This document shows positions 1-8,545 of a DNA stretch of 64,000 bases, piece after piece; the first letter of the stretch is position 1, and the number at the start of each line of letters is the position of its first letter. The DNA is from Acidulodesulfobacterium_A sp049965795 (lineage in GTDB: Bacteria > SZUA-79 > Acidulodesulfobacterales > Acidulodesulfobacteraceae). The notes below the pieces were generated by a model. That model worked only from the letters and a program-made list of their open reading frames with translations. It ran no database searches and had not been told where the DNA came from. The position numbers and the translations under genes were made by a program. Where the stretch lies: the NCBI GenBank assembly GCA_049965795.1, contig JBMFVW010000003.1, positions 1 to 64,000 of the forward strand, read 5' to 3'.

Positions 1-243
1 TATTTCCTTAAAACCCCATTTTTCTAAAATAGTTAATAATGTTTTTTTGCTTTCTTTTGTAATTATATCGATATCTCCAGTTGTATAATTTCCCTGCGTA
101 TAAATTTCAAGAGCTTCACCGCCGACGATTACTGGAGGAAATTTGTCATTGTTTTTTAATTCCTTAGTAAGAATTCCGATAAAAGCAACCCTTCTTTTAG
201 CCGGGTCTTCAATATTTTTTAACTTTTCCAAAATATTATCCAT
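1..243 (-). CDS. Nucleotidyltransferase-fold protein, N-terminal part (cut by window edge)
   Basis: An open frame starts at an ATG at 243 (minus) and runs off the window edge after 81 codons. The visible protein contains VIVGGEALEIYTQGNYTTGDIDI at about residues 38-60. This is the GG...Y..G...T.DiD pattern of the minimal or AbiEii/DUF6036-type nucleotidyltransferase fold, in which the paired Asp residues bind metal. Many such proteins are toxins of toxin-antitoxin or abortive-infection pairs, but no partner gene is visible: the upstream neighbour is a DUF167 protein 5 bp away. The fold is fairly clear from the motif. The substrate and the toxin role cannot be decided from this fragment. Confidence 0.6.
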   Translation of the reverse strand, partial: MDNILEKLKNIEDPAKRRVAFIGILTKELKNNDKFPPVIVGGEALEIYTQGNYTTGDIDIITKESKKTLLTILEKWGFKEI

Positions 244-248
244 AAATC

Positions 249-482
249 TTAATCGCAGTCGTCGATTACAACTATTTTATTTTTAGATTTTAAACCGGCT
301 TTTATAGTAATTTTATTTTTAGGCATGCCGTAAATTTCGGAGATTTTTCTTATGACCGCTTCGTTTGCTTTGTTCTCTACCGGACGTTCTTTTATTGAAA
401 TTTTCAGTGTTCCGTCGTCTAATATTTCATAGCCTTCGGTTTTTGAACCTGTTTTTACCGCAACCGAAATTTTTTTTTGCAT
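249..482 (-). CDS. DUF167 (YggU/UPF0235) family protein
   Basis: This 77-residue protein has the features of the small DUF167/YggU fold: an early VAVKTGSKTEGYEILDDG, the central basic run ISIKERPVENKANEAVI, and a late KNKITIKAGLKSKNKIVVI. The family is usually about 75-100 residues, so it is complete. Its function is not established. The ATG at 482 gives the expected N-terminus. Its stop lies 5 bp before the start of the nucleotidyltransferase fragment on the same strand, so the two may be cotranscribed. Confidence 0.85.
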   Translation of the reverse strand: MQKKISVAVKTGSKTEGYEILDDGTLKISIKERPVENKANEAVIRKISEIYGMPKNKITIKAGLKSKNKIVVIDDCD

Positions 483-523
483 AAAAATGTTACATCAGCT
501 ATATTCCGTATAAAAATATAGTG

Positions 524-736
524 TCAACCCGCTATATCTTTTTTCATCCGCTCAAATTCTTCTTTCGTTATTTCGCCTTTGGCGTATCTTTTGTTTAGTA
601 TGTCCATTGCGGATTCCGAACGGTTTTCCTTCGTATAATGTCTGTCGTCGTCATGGTAATGCCGATTGTGTAAGTTTCCGCCGCATCCGCCCATAAAGCC
701 GCCCCGTCCGAAAATCATAAAGAGTATAAACAACAT
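524..736 (-). CDS. Small SHOCT-domain protein
   Basis: This 70-residue protein has a short hydrophobic, Gly-rich N-terminus (LFILFMIFGRGGFMGGCGG), a His/Asp-rich linker (NRHYHDDDRHY), and a C-terminal SHOCT segment of about 28 residues (AMDILNKRYAKGEITKEEF). SHOCT domains are short oligomerisation helices often found at the ends of small membrane proteins. The His/Asp linker could bind metal, which is a guess. It is complete for its class. It lies 41 bp upstream of the DUF167 gene on the same strand. No pathway can be assigned. Confidence 0.75.
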   Translation of the reverse strand: MLFILFMIFGRGGFMGGCGGNLHNRHYHDDDRHYTKENRSESAMDILNKRYAKGEITKEEFERMKKDIAG

Positions 737-885
737 AACTATATTATATTTTCGGCGGTTTTGCTCTTATTGCTAATTATGTTTATATTATACCATATTT
801 GGCAGTTTTATTAAGATGAATCAATATGAATATATTGCATGAATCTGATTATTATATATGTTTTCAGCAAAAATACTCACAAAAC

Positions 886-1033
886 CTTAATCCTGCAATA
901 GAAAATATTTATTAATTTTTTTATCAGGTTAAGCAAAATACGAGAGAAAAGGTGTCAGATTTTATTTTTTTGCATGCTAAATAGTTCAAATAACAAAAAA
1001 TATCTGCAAAAAAATTAATTTGACACCTTTTCC
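886..1033 (+). repeat. Type-1 REP/MITE-like hairpin element, copy 1
   Basis: The outer left arm CCTTAATCCTGCAATAGAAA (885-904) is followed by the core hairpin. The core left arm GAAAAGGTGTCAGATT starts at 945 and runs into TTTTTTTGCA; the right arm TGCAAAAAAATTAATTTGACACC ends near 1032. The asymmetric centre (GCATGC, AATAGTTCAA) sets the direction as plus. It fills most of the 302-bp gap between the SHOCT gene and ccdA. Nothing else recognisable was seen at 737-885. Confidence 0.85.
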
Positions 1034-1038
1034 GAAAT

Positions 1039-1806
1039 CTATCCGTTATACGGTATATTATAATGGAAAGCGTTGCCGAAATATAAAGATATTACCGACA
1101 AATAATTGAAAAATATTAAAATCCCCACTGCTATTAAAATAATCCCGCTTATTACAGAAACAGACTTTATAAAAGGTCTCATCTTTTTAAATGCCGACAG
1201 AAATAAATTTAACGATACGGAGCTTATAAAAAAAGGAACGGCGAGCCCCATAGCGTATATAAACAATAGTTCCGCTCCAGCCGTCGTATTATGCAGGGTT
1301 GAAGCAATAAAAAGAATAGACGCGAGAATCGGACCTATGCATGGTGTCCAGGCGGCAGCGAATACAATTCCCACAAGAGCCGAACCTATAAGCCCCACCG
1401 GTTTATTTTTGATATTTATATTGGCGTCGGCATTCATAAAAGAGAGGAATTTTATCTTGTTAAAAGCTCCGAGAATAAAAAGTCCCATGATTATTACAAA
1501 AATGCCGGCTATACGCATGAGCCATATCGAATGAAGCAAACTGCCTACGGCGCTCGAAAATACGCCCAGCATAACAAATATTACGGTAAATCCCAAGATA
1601 AACATCAATGAATGTTTAACCGCCGTAAATTTAATTTTAGTCTTGTCTTGTACCGATTCATCGCCGGTCAATTCTGTAACCGATAAACCGGATATATAAG
1701 ACAGATAAGACGGTATTAACGGAAAAACGCACGGGCTTATAAAAGAAAATAATCCCGCCAAAAATGCTACTAAAAATGACACGTTAGGCGTAAAGAAAGA
1801 ATTCAT
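1039..1806 (-). CDS. ccdA: CcdA-type thiol/disulfide transmembrane electron transporter
   Basis: This 255-residue, six-helix membrane protein belongs to the DsbD transmembrane/CcdA family. It passes reducing equivalents from cytoplasmic thioredoxin to periplasmic thiol proteins, typically for cytochrome c maturation. The two redox cysteines are visible in their usual Pro contexts: SPCVFP (Cys26) and TPCIGP (Cys156). A polar loop at about 42-60 separates TM1 from TM2, as expected. There is no fused periplasmic thioredoxin domain, so it is CcdA rather than full DsbD. A small membrane protein with a CxxC motif lies 38 bp upstream on the same strand and may be cotranscribed. A type-1 repeat begins 5 bp past the stop codon. 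Confidence 0.9.
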   Translation of the reverse strand: MNSFFTPNVSFLVAFLAGLFSFISPCVFPLIPSYLSYISGLSVTELTGDESVQDKTKIKFTAVKHSLMFILGFTVIFVMLGVFSSAVGSLLHSIWLMRIAGIFVIIMGLFILGAFNKIKFLSFMNADANINIKNKPVGLIGSALVGIVFAAAWTPCIGPILASILFIASTLHNTTAGAELLFIYAMGLAVPFFISSVSLNLFLSAFKKMRPFIKSVSVISGIILIAVGILIFFNYLSVISLYFGNAFHYNIPYNG

Positions 1807-1844
1807 ATATAAATTACCTCCAAATTTTATTAAATAAAATTAAA

Positions 1845-2255
1845 TTATGAATTTAAAATAGCGGTAAAAAATTTTGGAGGATGAACGATGGGAAATATAA
1901 ATAATGTTTGAAGAAAAATATAAAATATTGCAAATATAAAAATTATAAAAAAATATCCGTAAATATTAAATAAAAATGCAGGAATATTTTGACATTCCAA
2001 ACAATTAACAAATCCGGCATGCTTTAAAGAAGGATTGCCGGAACTTAATATACTTAATATAATAGAAGGCGATTTTTTAATTGTCAAAATATCGCTGAAA
2101 TTTTGAGCAAATAATGTTTTGCCGCTATATATTTTGCTGCAATAATTACCGGCTGAAGGTATATTGCAAAGATAATTCAAATCATGCATACCTACGGATA
2201 ATGAAATACTGAGAAAAGAAAGAAAAATAAAAATAACCTGCAAGTACTTATTCAT
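1845..2255 (-). CDS. Small membrane protein with CxxC motif, upstream of ccdA
   Basis: This 136-residue protein is not recognised. It has an N-terminal hydrophobic helix (about 5-20), a polar middle of about 75 residues, and a strong second helix (about 96-125). The middle carries Cys30, Cys39 and a CLEC motif at 85-88. With both helices in the membrane, the middle would lie on one face, probably periplasmic. The layout resembles VKOR- or DsbB-like loops only vaguely, so I do not claim membership. It sits 38 bp upstream of ccdA on the same strand, and an ATG at 2255 is the only good start. The CxxC and the neighbour suggest, but do not prove, a redox partner. Confidence 0.55.
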   Translation of the reverse strand: MNKYLQVIFIFLSFLSISLSVGMHDLNYLCNIPSAGNYCSKIYSGKTLFAQNFSDILTIKKSPSIILSILSSGNPSLKHAGFVNCLECQNIPAFLFNIYGYFFIIFIFAIFYIFLQTLFIFPIVHPPKFFTAILNS

Positions 2256-2392
2256 TATTTACTAATTTATTGTTGAAATTTTAAATTTTTGATTAAAAAT
2301 TACCTATATCGCTTTATAATAGCATAATTTTACCGGTTTTGTAAAATAAAGTTTTATGTCTATTAAGAATAAGCCGCAAAGAATGAAATTGT

Positions 2393-4645
2393 TTAATTTA
2401 ATTTGCGGTTTTGCAGGGATTTAATTCCGTCTTTACGGTTGCTAAAAAGCCCTGCGTATATAACGGGAGCAAGCCATAAAGACATAAAAACGGATATTAA
2501 CAAACCGCCCATAACTGCAACGGAAAGAGGTTTAAGCAGGTCAGTTCCTCTTCCTATGCCTACAGCCAGCGGCAGAAAACCGAAAACGTCGGCAAGCATA
2601 GTCATAAGTATCGGGCGCAGGCGTTCTCTGGCGGCAAGAAAAACCGAAGAGGGGCTTGGAGACGAGTTAGCTGCGCCGCTTATCTGTCTCGACCTTGCGA
2701 ATATAAGAATCGCATTATTCGTGGAAATAGCAAAAACTAAAAGAATTCCCAAAAATGCGGTGCTGTCAAGTTCTATGCCGGTTATTAAAAGGGCGGCAAG
2801 CGCTCCTGCGCCGGACAGTGCAATAGCTATCATAGATGCTATTGCAGCACGCTGGCTTGCGAACTGAAAACCGAAAAAGACGAATATAAGTATAAGCGCA
2901 AACGTAAGCATGACAGCCATCTGCTTAAAGCTCTTTACCTGTGAACGATAATATCCTCCGATAGAGGCGGTAACGGACGGCGGAAGATGTATAGAATCGA
3001 TTATCGAGCGGGCTTTAGCCGCTCCAGCCGAAAGACCTTCGCCTTTTATCGGTTTAATGAAGATATAGGCATACGGAGCCATATTCTGGTGTGTTATAAA
3101 AGGAACGGCTTTTTTGATGCGTATTTTAGAAATATAATTTAATCTCGTATGCGTTCCGTTTTTAAGTGTAAAAGGCCAGTTTTTTAGCTCGGACACCGAG
3201 GCGGATTTCTTTTTAATAAAGACGCGCACCGGAAGTACCTGTTCTCCGTAAAGCAAAAAGCCGGCTTTTTGTCCCCACAGGAGTCTTTTGACTTTATCTG
3301 CTATTACGGACGGAGATATCCCGTATGCAGCTGCATAATCCGTCGGCGTAAGAGCTATTTCCGGTCCTGCCGAAGGAGATTTAAAATTGACGTATTGGAA
3401 ATCCCCGGTTTTTCTTAATTTTGCCGCCAAAATTTTTCCGTAATCAATTGTTATTCTTTTTATTACAGATAATTTAACCGATGCTTCCGCATATTTTAAA
3501 GCAGTAAGCTTTTCGTTCGCAGCCGATATATAATCGGAATGTAACCCGAAATTGTAAATAGGAACGTTAAGCATGACGAAAAATTGCCATCCCAAGTCAG
3601 GGGCGTCGAATGAATTAAGCGTATCTTCTCCGTAAGCCGCTCCGCCTTTAATATCCGGAAATTTTTCGGCTTTGTTTATATATAGCGACGTTTTAGCAGA
3701 TTGAATCTCAGACTCTGCTATTTTTATCAGCGGCTGTTTTTTTATTGCAATAGAAATTAAATTATTTAAAGGAGGAATTTTATAATTTATGACCGGAAGA
3801 TTTGAATTCGGCTTAATCAAAGAAATTTTTGTATTATTAATATTGCCGTTGTAAAATATTTCCGTTAAGAACGCATGTTCAAAATATTTTAATTTTGATC
3901 TGATAATTTGAAATTTAGTTTTAATTTCGTCGCTGATAAGTTCAGTTTTTATAACGTCGAATAGCGGTAGGTTTCCTGTTTTATATCCTATTTTTGCTTC
4001 ATTTGAAATTTTTTCTGCCGATATTAAAGACTCGCGTTCAATTTCCATTTCATTGTTTAATAAGATTATATCGTAAAAATATTGCGTTATGCGGGCAGCC
4101 GTCAAAAGACGTGCAAGTCGTAGTTTGCATTGGGCAACTTTAATGCCGTTTGATGCAAGAGAAATTTCGCCGTAGATTTTCGGGTTGAATATCGGAACGG
4201 TTAAACTTATCTGGCTTATTAATTCCCTCATCCCGTTTGCGGAAGCAAATACCGGATTGCCGTTTTTGGTTCTTGACCATATCCCTCCGGCATTAAAGTC
4301 TATATCCGGAAACAGTTCCGCGTATGCTGCTTTTTTTAGATAAATTTTTTCGGATATTATATGTTCGGCTTCTAAAATATTTCCATAGTTGGCTAATGCC
4401 CTATTAATAGCCTGGGCTAAAGTTATTTTTATAATTCCGCTTTGTTTTGAAAATCTTATTCCCGGTGTTTTAATTGTTTTTATTTTATCGACCTTTAAAT
4501 AGCTGTTGTCTATATGAGTTTTTAATAAGCCGTAAGCGTATGCTGTTTTATCTGCATTAAATATATTTATATTTAAAACGGATATTACAGTTAAAAATAA
4601 AAATAAAAAATTTATTTTTATGGCTGCAGAATTTTTTTTTTGCAT
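2393..4645 (-). CDS. Hybrid gene: TolC-like outer-membrane factor joined to C-terminal half of an RND pump
   Basis: This is one uninterrupted 750-codon frame. Residues 1-38 look like a signal peptide. Residues about 72-405 resemble an outer-membrane efflux protein, with two helical-hairpin/strand halves (ITLAQAINRALANYGNI, the SLTVPIFN and MLNVPIYNFG strands, and AEIGYKTGNLP-like spacing). From about 415 it switches to the RND (AcrB/CusA) second half: periplasmic docking/porter segments, then five helices from about 578. These include ISTNNAILIFA (640-650, matching the LSAKNAILIVE region) and RERLRPILMTMLADVFGFLPLA (673-694). RND helices 1-7, the proton-relay Asp pair of TM4 and any periplasmic adaptor are absent. 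A deletion within a tolC-adaptor-RND operon would give this order. A working pump is unlikely. Confidence 0.75.
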   Translation of the reverse strand: MQKKNSAAIKINFLFLFLTVISVLNINIFNADKTAYAYGLLKTHIDNSYLKVDKIKTIKTPGIRFSKQSGIIKITLAQAINRALANYGNILEAEHIISEKIYLKKAAYAELFPDIDFNAGGIWSRTKNGNPVFASANGMRELISQISLTVPIFNPKIYGEISLASNGIKVAQCKLRLARLLTAARITQYFYDIILLNNEMEIERESLISAEKISNEAKIGYKTGNLPLFDVIKTELISDEIKTKFQIIRSKLKYFEHAFLTEIFYNGNINNTKISLIKPNSNLPVINYKIPPLNNLISIAIKKQPLIKIAESEIQSAKTSLYINKAEKFPDIKGGAAYGEDTLNSFDAPDLGWQFFVMLNVPIYNFGLHSDYISAANEKLTALKYAEASVKLSVIKRITIDYGKILAAKLRKTGDFQYVNFKSPSAGPEIALTPTDYAAAYGISPSVIADKVKRLLWGQKAGFLLYGEQVLPVRVFIKKKSASVSELKNWPFTLKNGTHTRLNYISKIRIKKAVPFITHQNMAPYAYIFIKPIKGEGLSAGAAKARSIIDSIHLPPSVTASIGGYYRSQVKSFKQMAVMLTFALILIFVFFGFQFASQRAAIASMIAIALSGAGALAALLITGIELDSTAFLGILLVFAISTNNAILIFARSRQISGAANSSPSPSSVFLAARERLRPILMTMLADVFGFLPLAVGIGRGTDLLKPLSVAVMGGLLISVFMSLWLAPVIYAGLFSNRKDGIKSLQNRKLN

Positions 4646-4741
4646 AAAAATTAAATGAAATATATAATAATGCGTAATATAATTTTATTTTAATATGTGT
4701 TGTATTATATATAATGTCTATGGTTTATGCAAATTATACAG

Positions 4742-4895
4742 TTTTAATTCTGCAATAGAAAATATTTATTTATATATTTCTTTAGTGTTTTAAGCTAAAA
4801 ATGTAGGTAAAAGGTATCAGATTTTATTTTTTGCATACGAAATAGTTAGATTAATGAAAAAAATATCTGCAAAAAAATAATCTGACACCTTTTCC
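4742..4895 (+). repeat. Type-1 REP/MITE-like hairpin element, copy 2
   Basis: The outer left arm TTAATTCTGCAATAGAAAA starts near 4743. The core left arm GTAAAAGGTATCAGATTTTA starts at 4807, and the core right arm TGCAAAAAAATAATCTGACA ends in CCTTTTCC at 4895. The centre GCATACGAAATAGTT gives plus direction. It ends 6 bp before the Shine-Dalgarno AGGAGG of the beta-CASP RNase gene, so any promoter for that gene must lie inside or upstream of the element. Confidence 0.85.
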
Positions 4896-4909
4896 GAATA
4901 GGAGGAGAA

Positions 4910-6286
4910 ATGATAGTAAAATCTTTCGGAGCTGCAAAAAACGTTACGGGAAGCTGTCACTTGCTGACCGACGAAAAAGACGGTTCGAGCGTAATGATAG
5001 ACTGCGGATTGTTTCAGGAAAGGGAATTCGAAGACAGAAACTACAAGCTCGATTTTGACCCTAAAGAAATAGATTATCTTATTTTAACGCATGCCCATAT
5101 AGACCATTGCGGCAGAATCCCGTTTTTGGTGAAAAACGGATTTAAAGGAAGGATTTTATGCACTAAGCCTACATATCAGCTTGCAAAAGTACTGCTTTTG
5201 GACACTGGGAAGATAATGACCGAAGGCTACAGATATGAATTAAAAAAAGCGTTAAGAAGAAACGAAGAAAAGCCGAAACTTTTATACGACGAATCAGACG
5301 TGCTTGATTCTTTCGATTATTTCGACCCCGTTCTGGAATACGGAAAACCATATGAATTAAAGAACGGTTTTGTCGTGTCGGCACACGATGCAGGACATAT
5401 TTTAGGCTCCTCTTTTGTAAAAATAAGCAAAAACGGTAAAGCGGCAATATTTTCAGGCGACCTTGGCAACAAAGAAAAACCAATAGTCAGAAATTTCGAA
5501 TATCCCGACAATGCGGATATAGTATATACCGAAACGACTTACGGAGACAGAAACCACAGAAGCTTTAAGGAATCGAAGGAAGAATTTTTGACGGCGATAA
5601 CCGAAACTTTTAAAAACAACGGTAATGTTTTAATACCAAGCTACGCTACGGAAAGGGCTCAGGATATACTTTATATGCTTAGGGAATTTTATGAACAGGG
5701 ACTTTTGCCGAAATGCTCCGTTTTCTTAGATTCTCCTTTAGCATTAAATGTTACGAATATATTCGTTCAGAATTTTTCTTATTTTAAAGAAGACAATATC
5801 CCGCTTTTCAAGAAAGGCGACCCTTTTGATTTCCCGTATTTAAATATAGTAAAAGATATAGAAGAATCTAAAAGCATAAACAAAGTATCGGAAAGAGCGA
5901 TTATAATAGCCGGAAGCGGCATGCTTCACGGAGGCAGGATTCTTCATCATCTCAAACATAATATTTGGAAAAAAGAAAATGCTGTAATATTTGTAGGTTA
6001 TCAGGCAAAAGGGACACTTGGAAGAAGAATAGTAGAAAAAGAGGAAAAAGTCCGCATTTTAGGTGAAAATTTTAAGGTAAACGCCAAAATTTATACTATA
6101 AACGGTTTTTCGTCGCATGCAGATCAAAAAGAGCTTATGGAGTGGATTGCTGCTTTAAAGAAAAAACCTCAAAAAATATGTTTGGTTCACGGCGACGAAG
6201 ACGTTATGAATGTTTATAGAACCAAATTGGAAGAAATAGGATATAATGTATACATACCGGTTTACGGAGAGGGGATTAATTTTTAA
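4910..6286 (+). CDS. Beta-CASP metallo-beta-lactamase-fold RNase
   Basis: This 458-residue protein has the CPSF73/Ysh1-like bacterial beta-CASP architecture. The metal site HAHIDH is at residues 61-66. HDAGHILGSS and SGDLGN carry further ligands. The beta-CASP domain is inserted at about 190-390, and the C-terminal motifs FSSHADQKEL and VHGDED complete the active site. Family members are zinc-dependent endo/exoribonucleases acting in RNA processing or decay. The Shine-Dalgarno AGGAGG at 4901 supports the ATG at 4910. The length is typical and all metal motifs are intact. It is probably cytoplasmic. The next gene on the same strand begins 37 bp later but is unrelated in function. Confidence 0.9.
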   Translation: MIVKSFGAAKNVTGSCHLLTDEKDGSSVMIDCGLFQEREFEDRNYKLDFDPKEIDYLILTHAHIDHCGRIPFLVKNGFKGRILCTKPTYQLAKVLLLDTGKIMTEGYRYELKKALRRNEEKPKLLYDESDVLDSFDYFDPVLEYGKPYELKNGFVVSAHDAGHILGSSFVKISKNGKAAIFSGDLGNKEKPIVRNFEYPDNADIVYTETTYGDRNHRSFKESKEEFLTAITETFKNNGNVLIPSYATERAQDILYMLREFYEQGLLPKCSVFLDSPLALNVTNIFVQNFSYFKEDNIPLFKKGDPFDFPYLNIVKDIEESKSINKVSERAIIIAGSGMLHGGRILHHLKHNIWKKENAVIFVGYQAKGTLGRRIVEKEEKVRILGENFKVNAKIYTINGFSSHADQKELMEWIAALKKKPQKICLVHGDEDVMNVYRTKLEEIGYNVYIPVYGEGINF

Positions 6287-6323
6287 GGCAGTAGTTTTAA
6301 AAAAGTTAGGAAAATAATATTAT

Positions 6324-8267
6324 ATGTCTATTAATACCTCAAATTCCAATAAAAATAAAACGGTAATCATTGTCGGCATAGCAGCTATAATTATATGGAT
6401 AATAATAGCCGCTATAACTTTCTATAAGACTTTTATCCCTTTAAACCAATATATAGGCAAAAATTCAAACATAGTTTTGGAAGTATCTATAATTAACAAT
6501 GATTTGACAAAAACCGGCTCTTTAATAAAAAAGATAATTTTTTACGATACATATAAACCTGCTAATTTTAAAAACAAAGTAAAAATAGTATTAAAAAAAT
6601 TGTCGCATAATTTAAATAAAACAGACAGTGATTACAAAAAACTATTTATATTGCTGAATATTAAGACCCCCGTAAAATTAAAAAAATTATCGCTTTCAAA
6701 TACTGAATATTTTTCCATGTTTGCCAAAAAATCGTATTATCACTGGGAATATGTCTCAAAGCCTATAATTAAAAGATTTATTAGATATAACGGTTTTGTG
6801 CCTTTAAAATTATCCAACAGAATGTTTTTAGAATATACTTTAAGTAAGTCCGTTCTGCCGACATATGAGTTTATCCGTAAAATATCCGCGGGCTTTGAAG
6901 ATTTAGTCCGTTTTGCAGCATTTGTTTTTATTTTCGGAACTTTTGCAATCATATTTCTGGGTATTACGGTTATATATTATTTGAATAAATTTTTTGAAGA
7001 AATTAGAAAAAACGAACAGAGATTTAAAAATATCTTTAACAACAGCCCCGTTATACATTTATTGATAGATATAAATACCGGCAAAATTATCAATGCCAAT
7101 AAAGCAGCCGAAAAATTTTACGGTTGGACGAGAAAAGAGTTGAAAGAAATGAAAATTACAGATATTGCATTAATGAACGAAGAAGAGCACAAAAAGTTCA
7201 GGTTAGAGGTTTATAAGAGGGGTCCTGAAAATCCTACCGTGAAAATTATAAATCATAAACTTAAAAATGACGATGTAAGAAGGGTGGAACTTACTATCGC
7301 ACCTATAGATTTAGACGGCAAAGAATATCTGATAGATTCTATTAAAGACATTACAGAAAAAATAAATTACGAAAATAATCTAAAGAAATCCGTTGAATTT
7401 TTTAAAGTATTGAGCGAGAATATTCCGACGATAATAGGTTTATACCGCGAAAAAATTGTTTACATGAATCCTTTCGGTTTAAGCGTTTTGGGTTATACAG
7501 AAAAGGAAATCAAAGACTTAAGCCCTTTAGATATTTTAGAAATAAAAGAAGAAGAAAAAATTCTTTTATCGGAAAATATCCAAAAAAGGCTTGAAGGTGA
7601 AAATTTGGAGGATAAATATACTTTTAAAGTTAAGAAAAAAAACGGCAATTCTTTTTGGGGAGAAATAATTGCAAGAACGGTTTTTTTTGAAAAAGCATGG
7701 ACGGGTCTTGCTATTATTACAGATGTTAGCGACAGAGTCGTTAGCGAGTTAAATTTAATTAAAGAAAAAGATGTTTTCAAAGAACTTTCCGAATTGGATG
7801 CGCTGACCAATATTCCCAACAGAAGATCGTTCGATGTTAAATTGAGCGACACCATTAGCGGCGCTTTGCTTAAAAACTTAAAATTTTCTTTGATTATGTT
7901 TGATATCGACCATTTTAAGCAAATTAACGACGGTTACGGCCATCAAATCGGCGATGAAGTTCTTGCCGAACTTGCGTCGTTAGTCAAAAAAAATATAAGA
8001 AGTTATGATTTTATTGCAAGATTCGGAGGCGAAGAGTTTATGATAATTGCTAATAATATATCTCTAAAAGGCGCTATTGAGTTTGCCGAAAAACTAAGAA
8101 AAAAAATTGAAGATGCCGAATTTCCTGAAAAAATTAAGGTAAGATGCAGCTTCGGTGTTACGGCTTTCAAGCGCGGTGATACTGCCGAGGGCATAATAAA
8201 AAGAGCGGATGATGCTATGTATAAGGCAAAAGAAAAAGGCAGAAACAGTGTAGAAAGCGTGGAGTAA
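6324..8267 (+). CDS. Membrane-bound PAS-PAS-GGDEF diguanylate cyclase
   Basis: In this 647-residue protein TM1 is at 13-36 and TM2 at about 195-221, enclosing an unassigned periplasmic sensor of about 160 residues. Two PAS domains follow (about 231-347, with NTGKIINANKAAEKFYGW, and about 355-475). A GGDEF domain (about 488-647) has the active-site motif GGEEF at 568-572, the Mg/nucleotide segment MFDIDHFKQIND, and an intact RxxD inhibitory site (RSYD, 559-562) five residues before it. It should therefore make cyclic di-GMP with product feedback. No EAL domain is present. The type IV pilus genes further along could be downstream targets, but nothing in the sequence links them. Confidence 0.92.
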   Translation: MSINTSNSNKNKTVIIVGIAAIIIWIIIAAITFYKTFIPLNQYIGKNSNIVLEVSIINNDLTKTGSLIKKIIFYDTYKPANFKNKVKIVLKKLSHNLNKTDSDYKKLFILLNIKTPVKLKKLSLSNTEYFSMFAKKSYYHWEYVSKPIIKRFIRYNGFVPLKLSNRMFLEYTLSKSVLPTYEFIRKISAGFEDLVRFAAFVFIFGTFAIIFLGITVIYYLNKFFEEIRKNEQRFKNIFNNSPVIHLLIDINTGKIINANKAAEKFYGWTRKELKEMKITDIALMNEEEHKKFRLEVYKRGPENPTVKIINHKLKNDDVRRVELTIAPIDLDGKEYLIDSIKDITEKINYENNLKKSVEFFKVLSENIPTIIGLYREKIVYMNPFGLSVLGYTEKEIKDLSPLDILEIKEEEKILLSENIQKRLEGENLEDKYTFKVKKKNGNSFWGEIIARTVFFEKAWTGLAIITDVSDRVVSELNLIKEKDVFKELSELDALTNIPNRRSFDVKLSDTISGALLKNLKFSLIMFDIDHFKQINDGYGHQIGDEVLAELASLVKKNIRSYDFIARFGGEEFMIIANNISLKGAIEFAEKLRKKIEDAEFPEKIKVRCSFGVTAFKRGDTAEGIIKRADDAMYKAKEKGRNSVESVE

Positions 8268-8290
8268 GAATTTTTGGAATAATCCCCATA

Positions 8291-8471
8291 GCCTTAATCA
8301 TGAAATAGAAATTATTTATGATTTTTTGCTTAATTAAGGCAAGTATGTGGGGAAAAGGTGTCAGATCTTATTTTTTTGCATACGCAATAGTTCAACTATC
8401 GAGAAAATATTTGCAAAAAAATTAATCTGACACCTTTTCCGAGTAGATAACTTTCTATTGCAGGATTTAAT
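8291..8471 (+). repeat. Type-1 REP/MITE-like hairpin element, copy 3 (most complete)
   Basis: This is the best-preserved copy. The outer arms CCTTAATCATGAAATAGAAA (8292-8311) and TTTCTATTGCAGGATTTAA (8452-8470) flank the core arms GGAAAAGGTGTCAGATC (from 8351) and AATCTGACACCTTTTCC (ending 8440). The centre GCATACGCAATAGTTCAA gives plus direction. The nested inverted repeats define an element of about 180 bp. It lies between the GGDEF gene and the next plus-strand gene. Confidence 0.88.
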
Positions 8472-8545
8472 ATATAATTTGTATATTATAACAATATATG
8501 ATATAACTTAAAATATATTAAATAATAAAAGTGGGATAAATTTTT

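Noticed and set aside
1106..1534. A 142-codon open frame antisense to ccdA
   Set aside because: It mirrors a well-supported membrane protein gene, has no ribosome-binding site and encodes no recognisable domain.
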